A stretch of DNA of 64,000 nt from Ruegeria lacuscaerulensis (GTDB lineage Bacteria > Pseudomonadota > Alphaproteobacteria > Rhodobacterales > Rhodobacteraceae): contig NZ_WPZL01000001.1 in assembly GCF_013031245.1 (NCBI RefSeq), forward strand, positions 310,001-374,000, in the 5' to 3' direction. Below are positions 16,193 through 24,886 of the stretch, in pieces. Position 1 is the first letter of the stretch; every line of letters starts with the position of its first letter. The notes under the pieces were generated by a model, which searched no databases, was not told where the DNA came from, and saw only the letters and a list, made by a program, of their open reading frames with translations. A program made the position numbers and the translations under genes.

Positions 16193-16856
16193 CACCACGC
16201 GAGGGCGCTTCCAGCGACCTGGGGTTGTATATCAAATCTTCGACCTCGAACGCCTGCGATGAAGCGCGAAGCTGCCGTTAGGGCTAACTGCAGCGAATGT
16301 CTGCGCTGAGTCCAACCTGTGAATTCGATTATCGTGCTGCGCGCGCTCGCAGCACGACTAATGCCGCAATTGCACAATATCACGCGCTGCCACCCAGCGG
16401 GAAAACTGATCATTCAGGCACACCGCAGCAAATCTGAAACCCCGAGTTTGCTCAGCGCGCCCTTGCCTTGCTATGCCGCGCAGAACAGGAATTGGGGCAA
16501 AGCTCGGAAACCAACCGCTGATTTGGATAGCCTTCGAATACCGCCCGCATATTCAATGCAACAGTGGTCGTGCAATTTTCGGCGGCCTCGATTTCCCTTA
16601 CCTTGATACATCTTGGTTTAGAATTTCGCTTGGCTCACAAAATACAGTCTTTCGTTCAAAAGAGATGAGTTGCTCCAAAAATCGATCGTCTGAACCTCAC
16701 CCAATTGCCGTCCCGATTCTGGACAACGCCCAACTACAAAGAACTCTCGAACGTAAACTCGCAAGAGTCGAATGGGGGGATCACCAATCGGAATGCCTTG
16801 TAAGGCCAACCGCGATGATAGCGTCCAGACACGTTATGAAAAGCGAGGCGCAGTCG
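16193..16856. other. Gene-free right flank of the element
   Basis: A 664-base stretch between the terminase and the next chromosomal gene. No convincing coding region was seen. It contains the perfect inverted repeat at 16332-16357 and, at 16483-16494, AGAACAGGAATTG, one base shorter than the AGAACAGGGAATTG at 10049-10061 near the recombinase. The right end of the element and the promoter of the catabolic operon probably lie here. Confidence 0.5.
16332..16357. repeat. Perfect 10-bp inverted repeat
   Basis: TCGTGCTGCG and CGCAGCACGA are exact inverted copies separated by CGCGCT. There is no T run on either side, so it is not an obvious intrinsic terminator; it might act as a transcript-end hairpin for the terminase operon or as a protein-binding site at the element border. 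Confidence 0.6.
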
Positions 16857-17762
16857 ATGAAATTTGGTTTTGTAGGATTGGGGCAGATGGGGGCGCCAAT
16901 GGCGATTAACCTGGCCCACGAACACGATGTGTTGGTCTATGACCAAAACACAAGTGCAGTTGCCAACGTTGAGCAAAGTGGCGCCAAAGGTGCGGAAGAG
17001 CCCAACCAATTTGCTGATGTCGATGTCCTGATCACATGTCTCCCTGCTGCAAAAATCGTCGATAGTGCGCTGTTCGGTTCCAAGGCAGGATTAGTGCAAC
17101 ACCTGAAAGCGGGCGCGCTCGTTGTTGACACCAGCACCATTGAATATGGCGCCACGCTGGAAATGAGAAACCGCTTACAGGCTGCAGAATTGCGATTTTT
17201 GGATGCACCAGTTTCCGGCATGCAAAAGCGAGCCGAAGACGGCTCGCTGACCATGATGGTTGGTGGTGACGCAAACGATCTGGCAGAGGTTCAGGGCGCT
17301 CTCTCCACGATGGCATCCAAAATTTTGCATATGGGCGATGTGGGTGCGGGGCAGCTGACCAAGCTGATCAACCAGTTGTTGTTTGATATCAATGCGGCGG
17401 CCCTCGCTGAGATTCTGCCTCTGTCGGTCAAATTGGGGATTGATCCTGAACAGGTCGCAGAAGTGGTGAATTCCGGAACCGGCCGCAGCTATGCCTCGGA
17501 GTTTTTCGTTCCAAATATCCTGCAAGGTGATTTCAGCAACGGTTACCCCATGCAGGCCGCCTACAAAGACCTGATCAGCGGCGCAGAAATTTCCGCGCGC
17601 CACAACATCCCCACACCGGTTTTGGCAGCAGCGACGGCAACCTATCAGCAGGCCCTGTTGGAAGGCCACGGTGACAAGGACAAAGGCGGCATGATCCTAG
17701 TGTTTGAGCGTTTGCTTGGTACGGATTTTCGCGCGACCACTCTCAAAGAGGACAAGTTATGA
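16857..17762 (+). CDS. NAD(P)-dependent beta-hydroxyacid dehydrogenase (3-hydroxyisobutyrate dehydrogenase family)
   Basis: A 301-residue cytosolic oxidoreductase of the 3-hydroxyisobutyrate dehydrogenase/6-phosphogluconate-like family. It has the Rossmann motif GFVGLGQMGAPMA (residues 4-16), the substrate-binding DAPVSGMQKRAEDGSLTMMVGG and the catalytic-lysine segment GQLTKLINQ. The ATG at 16857 has a GAGG nine bases upstream; an ATG at 16836 would add seven residues ahead of the Rossmann strand. The stop overlaps the dehydratase start by four bases (ATGA). First gene of a rightward five-gene catabolic operon; likely oxidises a hydroxy acid such as a tartronate-semialdehyde-type or sugar-acid intermediate, not determinable from sequence. 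Confidence 0.88.
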   Translation: MKFGFVGLGQMGAPMAINLAHEHDVLVYDQNTSAVANVEQSGAKGAEEPNQFADVDVLITCLPAAKIVDSALFGSKAGLVQHLKAGALVVDTSTIEYGATLEMRNRLQAAELRFLDAPVSGMQKRAEDGSLTMMVGGDANDLAEVQGALSTMASKILHMGDVGAGQLTKLINQLLFDINAAALAEILPLSVKLGIDPEQVAEVVNSGTGRSYASEFFVPNILQGDFSNGYPMQAAYKDLISGAEISARHNIPTPVLAAATATYQQALLEGHGDKDKGGMILVFERLLGTDFRATTLKEDKL

Positions 17763-19462
17763 ACGAAGAACACGGCATTCGCGGCGGATTGACCAATTAC
17801 GGCGACAAGGATTTTGCTGAATACCTGCGCTCGTCCTTTGCGCGGTCGATGGGCCTGTCAAAGGAAATGTTACGCAAACCAATTGTCGGCATTGCCGAAA
17901 CAGGTTCAGGTTTTAACAATTGTCACCGCACAATGCCCGAGCTGGTCGCAGCCGTGTCGCGGGGCGTTTTGGCGGCCGGTGCGTTGCCAAGACCATTTCC
18001 CACAACGTCCCTTGGTGAAGTTTTCCTAAACCCCACCAGCATGGTCTATCGTAACTTGATGTCCATGGACACCGAGGAAATGGTGCGCGCGCAGCCGATG
18101 GATGCGGTCGTGCTCATTGGTGGCTGCGATAAAACCGTACCCGCGCAATTGATGGGCGCCGCATCGGCCAACATTCCAGCGGTGCAATTGGTCACTGGGC
18201 CAATGATGACAGGTCGGCACAAGGGCGAGCGGCTGGGCGCATGCACTGATTGCCGCCGGTTTTGGGGCAAATACCGCGCGGGCGAGGTCGAGCGTGAAGA
18301 AATTGACGTTGTTGAAGGGCGTTTGGCCACGACTGCAGGCACTTGCGCGGTCATGGGTACGGCCAGCACGATGGCCTGTATTGCAGAAACGCTCGGCATG
18401 TCGTTGCCCGGAAGCGCGGCGATCCCGGCAGTGCATTCGGATCGATTGGTGGCGGCTGAATTCAGCGGAAAAACAGCGGTCGATTTGATTGCCAATCCGC
18501 GACTGCCCAGCGATATCATCACAGTGCATTCGGTCGAGAACGCCTTTCGGGTTTTGATGGCTGTCAGTGGCTCGACCAATGCTATTGTGCATCTGACAGC
18601 GGTGGCCGGCCGGTTGGGCATTCGTATTCCGAACGCGCGTCTGAACCAGATTTCAGACGAAACCCCGGTGCTGGTAGACCTGAAACCTGTGGGCGACGGC
18701 TATATGGAAGACTTCTTTGCAGCCGGAGGGGTGGGCGCAATACTGCGTGAAATCCGCCATCTGCTGCATCTTGATACGATTGGTGTGACCGGTCAGGTTC
18801 TGGGGGATCGACTGGAACCGGAAATGGAATGGGTCGATCGCCGGGTGATCCGCGAATTTGACAAACCTGTCTCGGATCAAGGCGGGCTGATCGCGCTCAA
18901 AGGCAATATCGCGCCGGATGGCGCCATTTTCAAACGCGCGGCGGCAACACCAGCTCTATTCGAAACCGAAGGTCGCGCCATCGTTTTCGAGGGTCTGGAA
19001 GATCTTGCGAAGTGCGTTGATGACCCTGACCTTGATATCGAAGCAGGTGACATCATGGTGCTGAAGGGCGCTGGTCCGATCGCCGCAGGAATGCCCGAGG
19101 CGGGCTATCTGCCGATTCCGAAAAAATTGGCGCGGGCTGGTGTAAAAGACATGGTGCGCATTTCGGACGCGCGCATGTCGGGCACCGCCTTTGGCACCAT
19201 CGTTCTGCATATTTCTCCCGAAGCAGGCGCAGGTGGGCCATTGGCGGCTGTTCGAAACGGCGATCGCATCCGCCTGTCGGTGAAAGACAAATCCATTGAC
19301 CTGTTGGTGTCAGATCAGGAAATCGCCAAGCGGCTTGGTGAATTTGCCCCCGTCGCAGGGCACAAGCGCGGCTACCGTGCGCTTTATGAACAGACGGTCC
19401 TTCAGGCCCCTGATGGGTGTGATTTTGATTTCCTCACGCAATCCGGCAAATCTGACAAATAG
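17759..19462 (+). CDS. IlvD/Edd-family dehydratase, probably a sugar-acid dehydratase
   Basis: A 567-residue iron-sulfur dehydratase. Cluster-ligand cysteines are seen in GSGFNNCHRTMPEL, GGCDKTVPAQ and TAGTCAVMGTA, and the catalytic serine region is ISDARMSGTAFG. The family includes dihydroxyacid dehydratase of branched-chain amino acid synthesis and dehydratases of aldonic acids (arabinonate, xylonate, gluconate). Its place in an operon with hydroxyacid, alcohol and aldehyde dehydrogenases and opposite a TRAP importer favours the sugar-acid role. Translationally coupled to the preceding gene. Confidence 0.88.
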   Translation: MNEEHGIRGGLTNYGDKDFAEYLRSSFARSMGLSKEMLRKPIVGIAETGSGFNNCHRTMPELVAAVSRGVLAAGALPRPFPTTSLGEVFLNPTSMVYRNLMSMDTEEMVRAQPMDAVVLIGGCDKTVPAQLMGAASANIPAVQLVTGPMMTGRHKGERLGACTDCRRFWGKYRAGEVEREEIDVVEGRLATTAGTCAVMGTASTMACIAETLGMSLPGSAAIPAVHSDRLVAAEFSGKTAVDLIANPRLPSDIITVHSVENAFRVLMAVSGSTNAIVHLTAVAGRLGIRIPNARLNQISDETPVLVDLKPVGDGYMEDFFAAGGVGAILREIRHLLHLDTIGVTGQVLGDRLEPEMEWVDRRVIREFDKPVSDQGGLIALKGNIAPDGAIFKRAAATPALFETEGRAIVFEGLEDLAKCVDDPDLDIEAGDIMVLKGAGPIAAGMPEAGYLPIPKKLARAGVKDMVRISDARMSGTAFGTIVLHISPEAGAGGPLAAVRNGDRIRLSVKDKSIDLLVSDQEIAKRLGEFAPVAGHKRGYRALYEQTVLQAPDGCDFDFLTQSGKSDK

Positions 19463-19471
19463 GGTAATTCT

Positions 19472-20812
19472 ATGAACCTCTTCAAGAAATTACAGGAACG
19501 CGCGGCTGCCGGGAACCCAATTCGGGTTGGCATGATCGGGGCTGGGAAATTCGGCACCATGTTTTTGGCGCAGGCCGTGCGCATCCCTGCCATCCACATA
19601 GTAGGTGTGGTTGACCTGAATCCGGGAAACGCAAAATCCAACATGAAGTTGGTCGGCTGGTCGGATGAAGCGCACAGTGCGGCAAGCCTTGATGACGCTG
19701 CGATCACGGGAAAAACTTGTGTGGACGATGACTGGCAGGCGTTGATTGCACATCCGGCAGTCGACATTGTGATCGAGGCGACAGGTAATCCGCTGGCTGC
19801 TGTGACGCATTGTCTGGCGGCATTCGCGCATGGCAAGAACGTGATCAACGTGACCGTCGAAGCGGATGCGTTCTGCGGTCCCGGTCTAGCCCAGAAAGCG
19901 GCCGAGGCAGGCGTTATTTATTCCATGGCCTATGGCGACCAGCCTGCATTGGCCAGTGATCTGGTCGATTGGGCGCGCACCTGTGGCTTTAGCGTGGTGG
20001 CAGCCGGTCGCGGCCACAAATGGTTGCCGCATTTCCGCCAGTCCACACCTGATACGGTTTGGGATCACTGGGGCTTGACCCGTGAACAGGCCGAACGTGG
20101 ACGTCTGAACCCCAAAATGTTCAACGCCTTTCTTGACGGCTCGAAACCAGCCATCGAGTCTGCGGCTATCGCCAACGCCACTGGGCTGGAAGCACCCGAG
20201 TACGGGTTAGCCTTCCCCTCTGGCGGGATTGACGACATCCCCACCCTGATGCGTCCAAAATCAGAAGGTGGGCAGTTGGAGCGCAAAGGGCTGGTCGACG
20301 TGGTCTCTTGTCTGACCCGCGAGGGCGAACAGATTCCCTATGACATCCGCAAGGGCGTCTGGGTCGTGTTCGAGGCTGACACGGAATATCTGAAAAACTG
20401 TTTCGAGGAATACAAGGTCGTGACCGATCCTTCGGGCAAATACATGACGCTTTACAAACGGTGGCATATGATCGGGCTGGAACTTGCTGTGTCGGTTGCG
20501 TCGGTGGCGCTGAGGGCGGAGGCGACCGGCGCTGCGATCTGCTTTAACGCCGATTGTGCCGCCATTGCGAAACGTGATCTGGACCTGGGCGAGATGCTGG
20601 ATGGCGAAGGCGGCTATACGGTTTCGGGCGGACTGTGTCCCGCCGTTTCCTCGGTTCGACAAGGCAACGTGCCGTTGGGACTGGCCCACAACGTGCCGCT
20701 GATCCGAGCCGTTAAAAAAGGTGCAGCGATCACCTGGGATGACATCAAAATCGACAGAACCACGGACGCCTATAAACTGCGCACCGGTATGGAAGAACAA
20801 CTGTTGAAATGA
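19472..20812 (+). CDS. NAD(P)-binding oxidoreductase with C-terminal SAF domain
   Basis: A 446-residue protein. The N-terminus is a Rossmann fold (VGMIGAGKFGTMF, then VVDLNPGNAKS and IEATGNPLAAV), similar to homoserine dehydrogenase-like enzymes; the middle carries a substrate domain and the last 70 or so residues a SAF domain (GLAHNVPLIRAVKKGAAITWDDI). Such proteins are often mis-labelled as flagellar FlgA because of the SAF domain. They occur in polyol and sugar-acid gene clusters, but I know of no firm substrate for this subgroup. It starts nine bases after the dehydratase stop. Confidence 0.78.
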   Translation: MNLFKKLQERAAAGNPIRVGMIGAGKFGTMFLAQAVRIPAIHIVGVVDLNPGNAKSNMKLVGWSDEAHSAASLDDAAITGKTCVDDDWQALIAHPAVDIVIEATGNPLAAVTHCLAAFAHGKNVINVTVEADAFCGPGLAQKAAEAGVIYSMAYGDQPALASDLVDWARTCGFSVVAAGRGHKWLPHFRQSTPDTVWDHWGLTREQAERGRLNPKMFNAFLDGSKPAIESAAIANATGLEAPEYGLAFPSGGIDDIPTLMRPKSEGGQLERKGLVDVVSCLTREGEQIPYDIRKGVWVVFEADTEYLKNCFEEYKVVTDPSGKYMTLYKRWHMIGLELAVSVASVALRAEATGAAICFNADCAAIAKRDLDLGEMLDGEGGYTVSGGLCPAVSSVRQGNVPLGLAHNVPLIRAVKKGAAITWDDIKIDRTTDAYKLRTGMEEQLLK

Positions 20813-20854
20813 GCAAGGCGCATACAGCGATCATCATGATCGGGAGAAACCATC

Positions 20855-22492
20855 ATGGCCAGTAACGCAGATACGTTTGATTACGTGGTTGTCGGCGGCG
20901 GTACTGCGGGGTCGATCGTGGTGAACCGTTTGAGTGCGGATGGTGCTTCGGTTTGTCTGCTTGAGGCAGGTCCCAAGGACCGACATCCGTTCATCCATAT
21001 CCCTGCCGGGTACATCAAGAACATTTATTCGCCCAAATTGACGTGGAACTTTAAGTCCAAACCGAACCCGGCAACCGCAAACCGTAGCTTCCCCTTGCCG
21101 CAGGGCCGCGTGCTCGGCGGTTCGAGTTCGATTAACGGGTTGAACTATGTGCGCGGTCAAAGCGCGGATTATGACAACTGGGCGCAGATGGGCAACACTG
21201 GCTGGAGCTACAGCGAGGTACTCCCATATTTCAAACGCTCAGAGCGGAGAATGGGACCGGGCGATGACTCTGTACGTGGGCGCGACGGTGAGTTGCCGAT
21301 CACCGATCTGGATCTGATCCATCCGGTCTGTGAGGCGTTCATTGAAGGTGCCGCACAAATGGGCATCCCGCGCAATCCTGACTACAACAGTGGCGATCAG
21401 GCCGGGACCGGGTATTTTCAACGCACCGTCCACAAAGGTTATCGCTATAGCGCGGCCAAGGCGTTCCTGCGGCCGGCCAGCAAGCGGCCCAATGTCGATA
21501 TTCGTACCAATGCGCAGGCGGCAGCGATCCTGTTTGACGGGACCCGTGCCAGTGGCGTTCGGTATCTTCGTGGAGGGCGCGAGGGCAATGCCTCTGAGGT
21601 CCACGCCCGTCGCGAGGTCATTTTGTGTGCGGGGGCGCTGAACACGCCAAAACTTCTGCAATTGTCAGGCATTGGCCCGGCTGAGGTTCTCGGCGATCTG
21701 GGCATTAAGGTGCGGGTCGATCTGCGTGGAGTTGGCAATAACCTGCGCGATCACTACGGCGTGCGTATGGTGTCGCACCTGAAGGACATCAAAACCTTTA
21801 ATTCAATGGCACAGGGCGTCCCGTTGGGCTTTGAGATCGTGAAATGGCTTTTGGGTCGTCCCAGCCTGCTATCAGTCAGCCCGTCGCTAACACACCTGTT
21901 CTGGAAATCCTCGGACGCGTTGGAAACTCCGGATCTTGAGTATGTGATGACGCCGGCCAGCTTCCGCGAAGGCACTGTTGGCCTTTTGGACAATGTGCCA
22001 GGTATGACTGTTGGCGTCTGGCAAATGCGCCCTGAAAGCCATGGATATGTACGCCCGGTGTCTCGCAATCCGTTTGTTCCGCCAGAGATCAATCCGAATT
22101 ACCTGTCTGATCCGCGCGATCAGCAGGTGCTGCTGCGATCAATCCAGCTGGCGCGCGCGCTGATGACCACGGCCCCACTGCAGCCATATCTGACCGGGAA
22201 AACCAACCCCGATCAAAACCTGCAAGGCGATGATGAGCTGCTTGACTGGGCTCGGCGCGAGGGCATCACGGTTTACCACATGATTGGAACCGCGCGGATG
22301 GGGCCGGAGGGTGATTCAGGTGCGGTCGTCGATAGCCAGCTTCGGGTGCGCGGTCTGCAGGGTCTACGCGTCGCGGATGCCTCGGTCATGCCTGTCATGC
22401 CGTCGGGCAACACCAATGCGCCTGTGATGATGGTCGCGGAAAAGGCCGCTGACATGATCCTTGGCAAAACACTTACACCCGCGGACCTCTGA
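20855..22492 (+). CDS. GMC-family FAD-dependent alcohol oxidoreductase
   Basis: A 545-residue flavoprotein of the glucose-methanol-choline family, like choline or alcohol dehydrogenases. The FAD-binding DYVVVGGGTAGSIVVNRL is at residues 8-25, the GMC signature GRVLGGSSSINGLNYVRGQ follows near 88, and the C-terminal substrate/flavin domain has the active-site His in VYHMIGTARMGP and the Asn in MPSGNTNAPVMM. It probably oxidises a primary alcohol to an aldehyde that the next gene product then oxidises. A GGGAGAAA ribosome site precedes the ATG at 20855. Confidence 0.92.
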   Translation: MASNADTFDYVVVGGGTAGSIVVNRLSADGASVCLLEAGPKDRHPFIHIPAGYIKNIYSPKLTWNFKSKPNPATANRSFPLPQGRVLGGSSSINGLNYVRGQSADYDNWAQMGNTGWSYSEVLPYFKRSERRMGPGDDSVRGRDGELPITDLDLIHPVCEAFIEGAAQMGIPRNPDYNSGDQAGTGYFQRTVHKGYRYSAAKAFLRPASKRPNVDIRTNAQAAAILFDGTRASGVRYLRGGREGNASEVHARREVILCAGALNTPKLLQLSGIGPAEVLGDLGIKVRVDLRGVGNNLRDHYGVRMVSHLKDIKTFNSMAQGVPLGFEIVKWLLGRPSLLSVSPSLTHLFWKSSDALETPDLEYVMTPASFREGTVGLLDNVPGMTVGVWQMRPESHGYVRPVSRNPFVPPEINPNYLSDPRDQQVLLRSIQLARALMTTAPLQPYLTGKTNPDQNLQGDDELLDWARREGITVYHMIGTARMGPEGDSGAVVDSQLRVRGLQGLRVADASVMPVMPSGNTNAPVMMVAEKAADMILGKTLTPADL

Positions 22493-22516
22493 CGGGGTTT
22501 CGACAGGAGAAAACAC

Positions 22517-23995
22517 ATGAAAACCTACCAGATGTATATCGACGGCGCGTGGACTGATGCCGTCAGTAAAGAGACATTCGAAAGTAAGAACCCCTACACG
22601 GGTGCGCCCTGGGCCATAATCCCTCGCGGGCAGCAAGAGGATGCAGATAGCGCTGTTGCTGCGGCCACGCGTGCTTTTCGCTCGGACGATTGGGCCGGCA
22701 TGACGGCCACCAACCGTGGACATCTGTTGCGCAAGCTGGGTGATCTGATTGCTGACAACGCCGAGGCGCTGGCCTGTACCGAAGTACAGGACAACGGCAA
22801 GCTGTTCAACGAGATGTTCTTTCAACTGAAATACGTGCCCGAGTGGTTCTATTACTACGCGGGTCTAGCCGACAAAATTGAAGGCAGCGTAATCCCGATT
22901 GATAAGCCCGAAATGCTGAACTTTACCCGCTTTGAACCGCTTGGTGTCTGCGTTGGCATCACGGCGTGGAACTCGCCTTTGCTGCTTTTGGCCTACAAAT
23001 TGGCTCCGGCATTGGCTGCTGGTAACACGTTTATCGTGAAGCCGTCAGAGTTCACCTCGGCCTCGACATTGGAGCTGGCGAGGATCGTCGATCAGGTTGG
23101 CCTACCCAAAGGTGTGTTCAACGTGGTGACGGGATTTGGCGCGGAAGTCGGTGCTAGTCTTGTCGAGCATGAAGATGTGGCCAAAGTGGCCTTTACCGGC
23201 TCTGAACAAACCGGACGGCATATCGCAGAGGCCGCCGCGCGGACGTTCAAAAAGGTTACGTTGGAATTGGGCGGAAAATCCCCCAACATCGTTTTTGCGG
23301 ATGCCGAGATGGACAACGCAGTGAACGGCGTAATTTCGGGCATTTTCGCCGCCTCGGGCCAAACCTGCATCGCTGGGTCGCGTTTGCTGGTCGAACGCAG
23401 TGTCCATGACGAGTTCCTCGAAAAATTGCTAAAGCTTGCCAGAACCGCACGGATCGGTGATCCGATGGACACAGACACTCAAGTGGGTCCGGTCACAACC
23501 GAGCAACAGCTGGAAAAGGTTCTGGGCTACATCGACGTCGCCAAGGGAGAAGGCGTCGAGACCCTGATGGGCGGCGGTAGACCCGACCAGCCAGAACTGG
23601 GCAATGGCTGGTTTATAGAGCCCACCATCTTTGGTGGCGTGCGCAACGATATGCGCATTGCACAGGAAGAGGTGTTTGGTCCGGTCCTGTCTGTCATTCC
23701 CTTTGACAGCGCTGATGAAGCGCTGAGCATCGCAAATGACAGCAAATATGGCCTTGCTGCAGGGGTGTGGACGCAGGACATTCGCAAGATCAAATACTTC
23801 TCGGAACGACTTCAGGCGGGGACAGTCTGGGCGAATACGTACCGGGTGATCAGTTACATGGCTCCGTTGGGCGGCTACAAGAGTTCAGGACTGGGTCGCG
23901 AGAACGGTCAGAACGCAATTTATCAGTATCTACAGACGAAGAGTGTGATGATTTCAACGGCGTCTGAGGTCGCCAATCCATTCATCATGCGGTGA
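22517..23995 (+). CDS. NAD(P)-dependent aldehyde dehydrogenase
   Basis: A 492-residue aldehyde dehydrogenase of the large superfamily, with the nucleotide-binding GSEQTGRHIAE, catalytic glutamate in TLELGGKSPN and nucleophilic cysteine in SGQTCIAGSRLL. It follows the GMC oxidoreductase by 24 bases, and together they would convert an alcohol to its carboxylic acid. Last gene of the rightward operon; the convergent SDR pseudogene ends 16 bases beyond. Confidence 0.93.
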   Translation: MKTYQMYIDGAWTDAVSKETFESKNPYTGAPWAIIPRGQQEDADSAVAAATRAFRSDDWAGMTATNRGHLLRKLGDLIADNAEALACTEVQDNGKLFNEMFFQLKYVPEWFYYYAGLADKIEGSVIPIDKPEMLNFTRFEPLGVCVGITAWNSPLLLLAYKLAPALAAGNTFIVKPSEFTSASTLELARIVDQVGLPKGVFNVVTGFGAEVGASLVEHEDVAKVAFTGSEQTGRHIAEAAARTFKKVTLELGGKSPNIVFADAEMDNAVNGVISGIFAASGQTCIAGSRLLVERSVHDEFLEKLLKLARTARIGDPMDTDTQVGPVTTEQQLEKVLGYIDVAKGEGVETLMGGGRPDQPELGNGWFIEPTIFGGVRNDMRIAQEEVFGPVLSVIPFDSADEALSIANDSKYGLAAGVWTQDIRKIKYFSERLQAGTVWANTYRVISYMAPLGGYKSSGLGRENGQNAIYQYLQTKSVMISTASEVANPFIMR

Positions 23996-24011
23996 TCTGT
24001 GGGGCCCCGGG

Positions 24012-24797
24012 TCAGTCGCCTTTTAACGGTTGATCCAAAGCATCAGACTGGCGTAACGCGGGCAGGCCGACCCCCGTACTGTCAAAACCGCCATCAACCG
24101 CAATGACTTGACCAGTGACATAGCTGGCTTTGTCGGAGCATAAGAAACTGATAACCTGTGCAATTTCATCCTCTGAGCCATAGCGGTTCAGAGGAATGGC
24201 GTCGTGATAAGCGTTAGTGATATCCTAGCTGTGGACTGCCATCGCGAGTTTGGTACGAACTGGTCCGGGGCAGACACAATTTGCCCGAATGCCGTACTCG
24301 CCCAGTTCAGCAGCCTGCTGTTTGGTCAGGTGAATAACCGCAGCCTTTGACGTACCATAGGCCACGCGCAGCGTGGACGCGCGCAAGCCCGAAATTGATG
24401 CGATATTCACCAATACACCCCGTGTTTCCTTCAGCGCCGGAATGCTGGCCTGTGAAACAAGAAAAACACCATCAAGGTTTGTTTCCATAACCGTCCGCCA
24501 TCGTTGAAAATCTGTCGCCTCAATCGGGCCAAAATCCGCAACTCCGGCATTGTTAACCACTGCATCGATTTTGCCAAATGCCTCTTGCACCGCCGCGATC
24601 GTTGAATTGACCTGATCGGGTTTTGACACGTCACAGACGTAAGGTCGGGCTGCGTCAAGCGTGTGACTGGCCTCCATAAGTGCTTCGCCATCACGGTCGA
24701 TCATTGCGACGCCCCAGCCGTCTTCAAGAAGAAGCCGCGTTGTGGCAAGTCCGATACCACGCGCTGCACCTGTTACCAGCGCTTTTTTTTTCGCCAA
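24012..24797 (-). pseudogene. SDR oxidoreductase interrupted by an in-frame amber codon
   Basis: The first 190 codons encode a classical short-chain dehydrogenase: GAARGIGLAT cofactor motif, NNAGV, and catalytic Ser (NIASISG) with YGTSK. A TAG at 24225-24227 stops translation just after MAVHS, but the same frame then continues without further stops through DITNAYHDAIPLNRYGSEDE, the family motif ISFLCSDKASYVTGQ and VIAVDGGFDSTG to a TGA at 24012-24014. The missing C-terminal 70 residues hold a core strand and helix, so the truncated enzyme should not fold properly. The amber is one base from CAG. It lies downstream of the TRAP permease on the same strand and was presumably part of the same pathway. 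Confidence 0.88.
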
Positions 24798-24886
24798 AAT
24801 CGGTTCCCCCAGCCAGCTCCGGCTCGCTTTAACATCCCGCAGAACTGCTTTGCTATTTGGTTGTTTATTTTTTTACGAAAAACATC

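Noticed and set aside
9653-16856. tRNA-Ser as the attachment site of the integrated element
   Set aside because: No second copy of the tRNA 3' end was found on the right side, and serine recombinases do not usually target tRNA genes.
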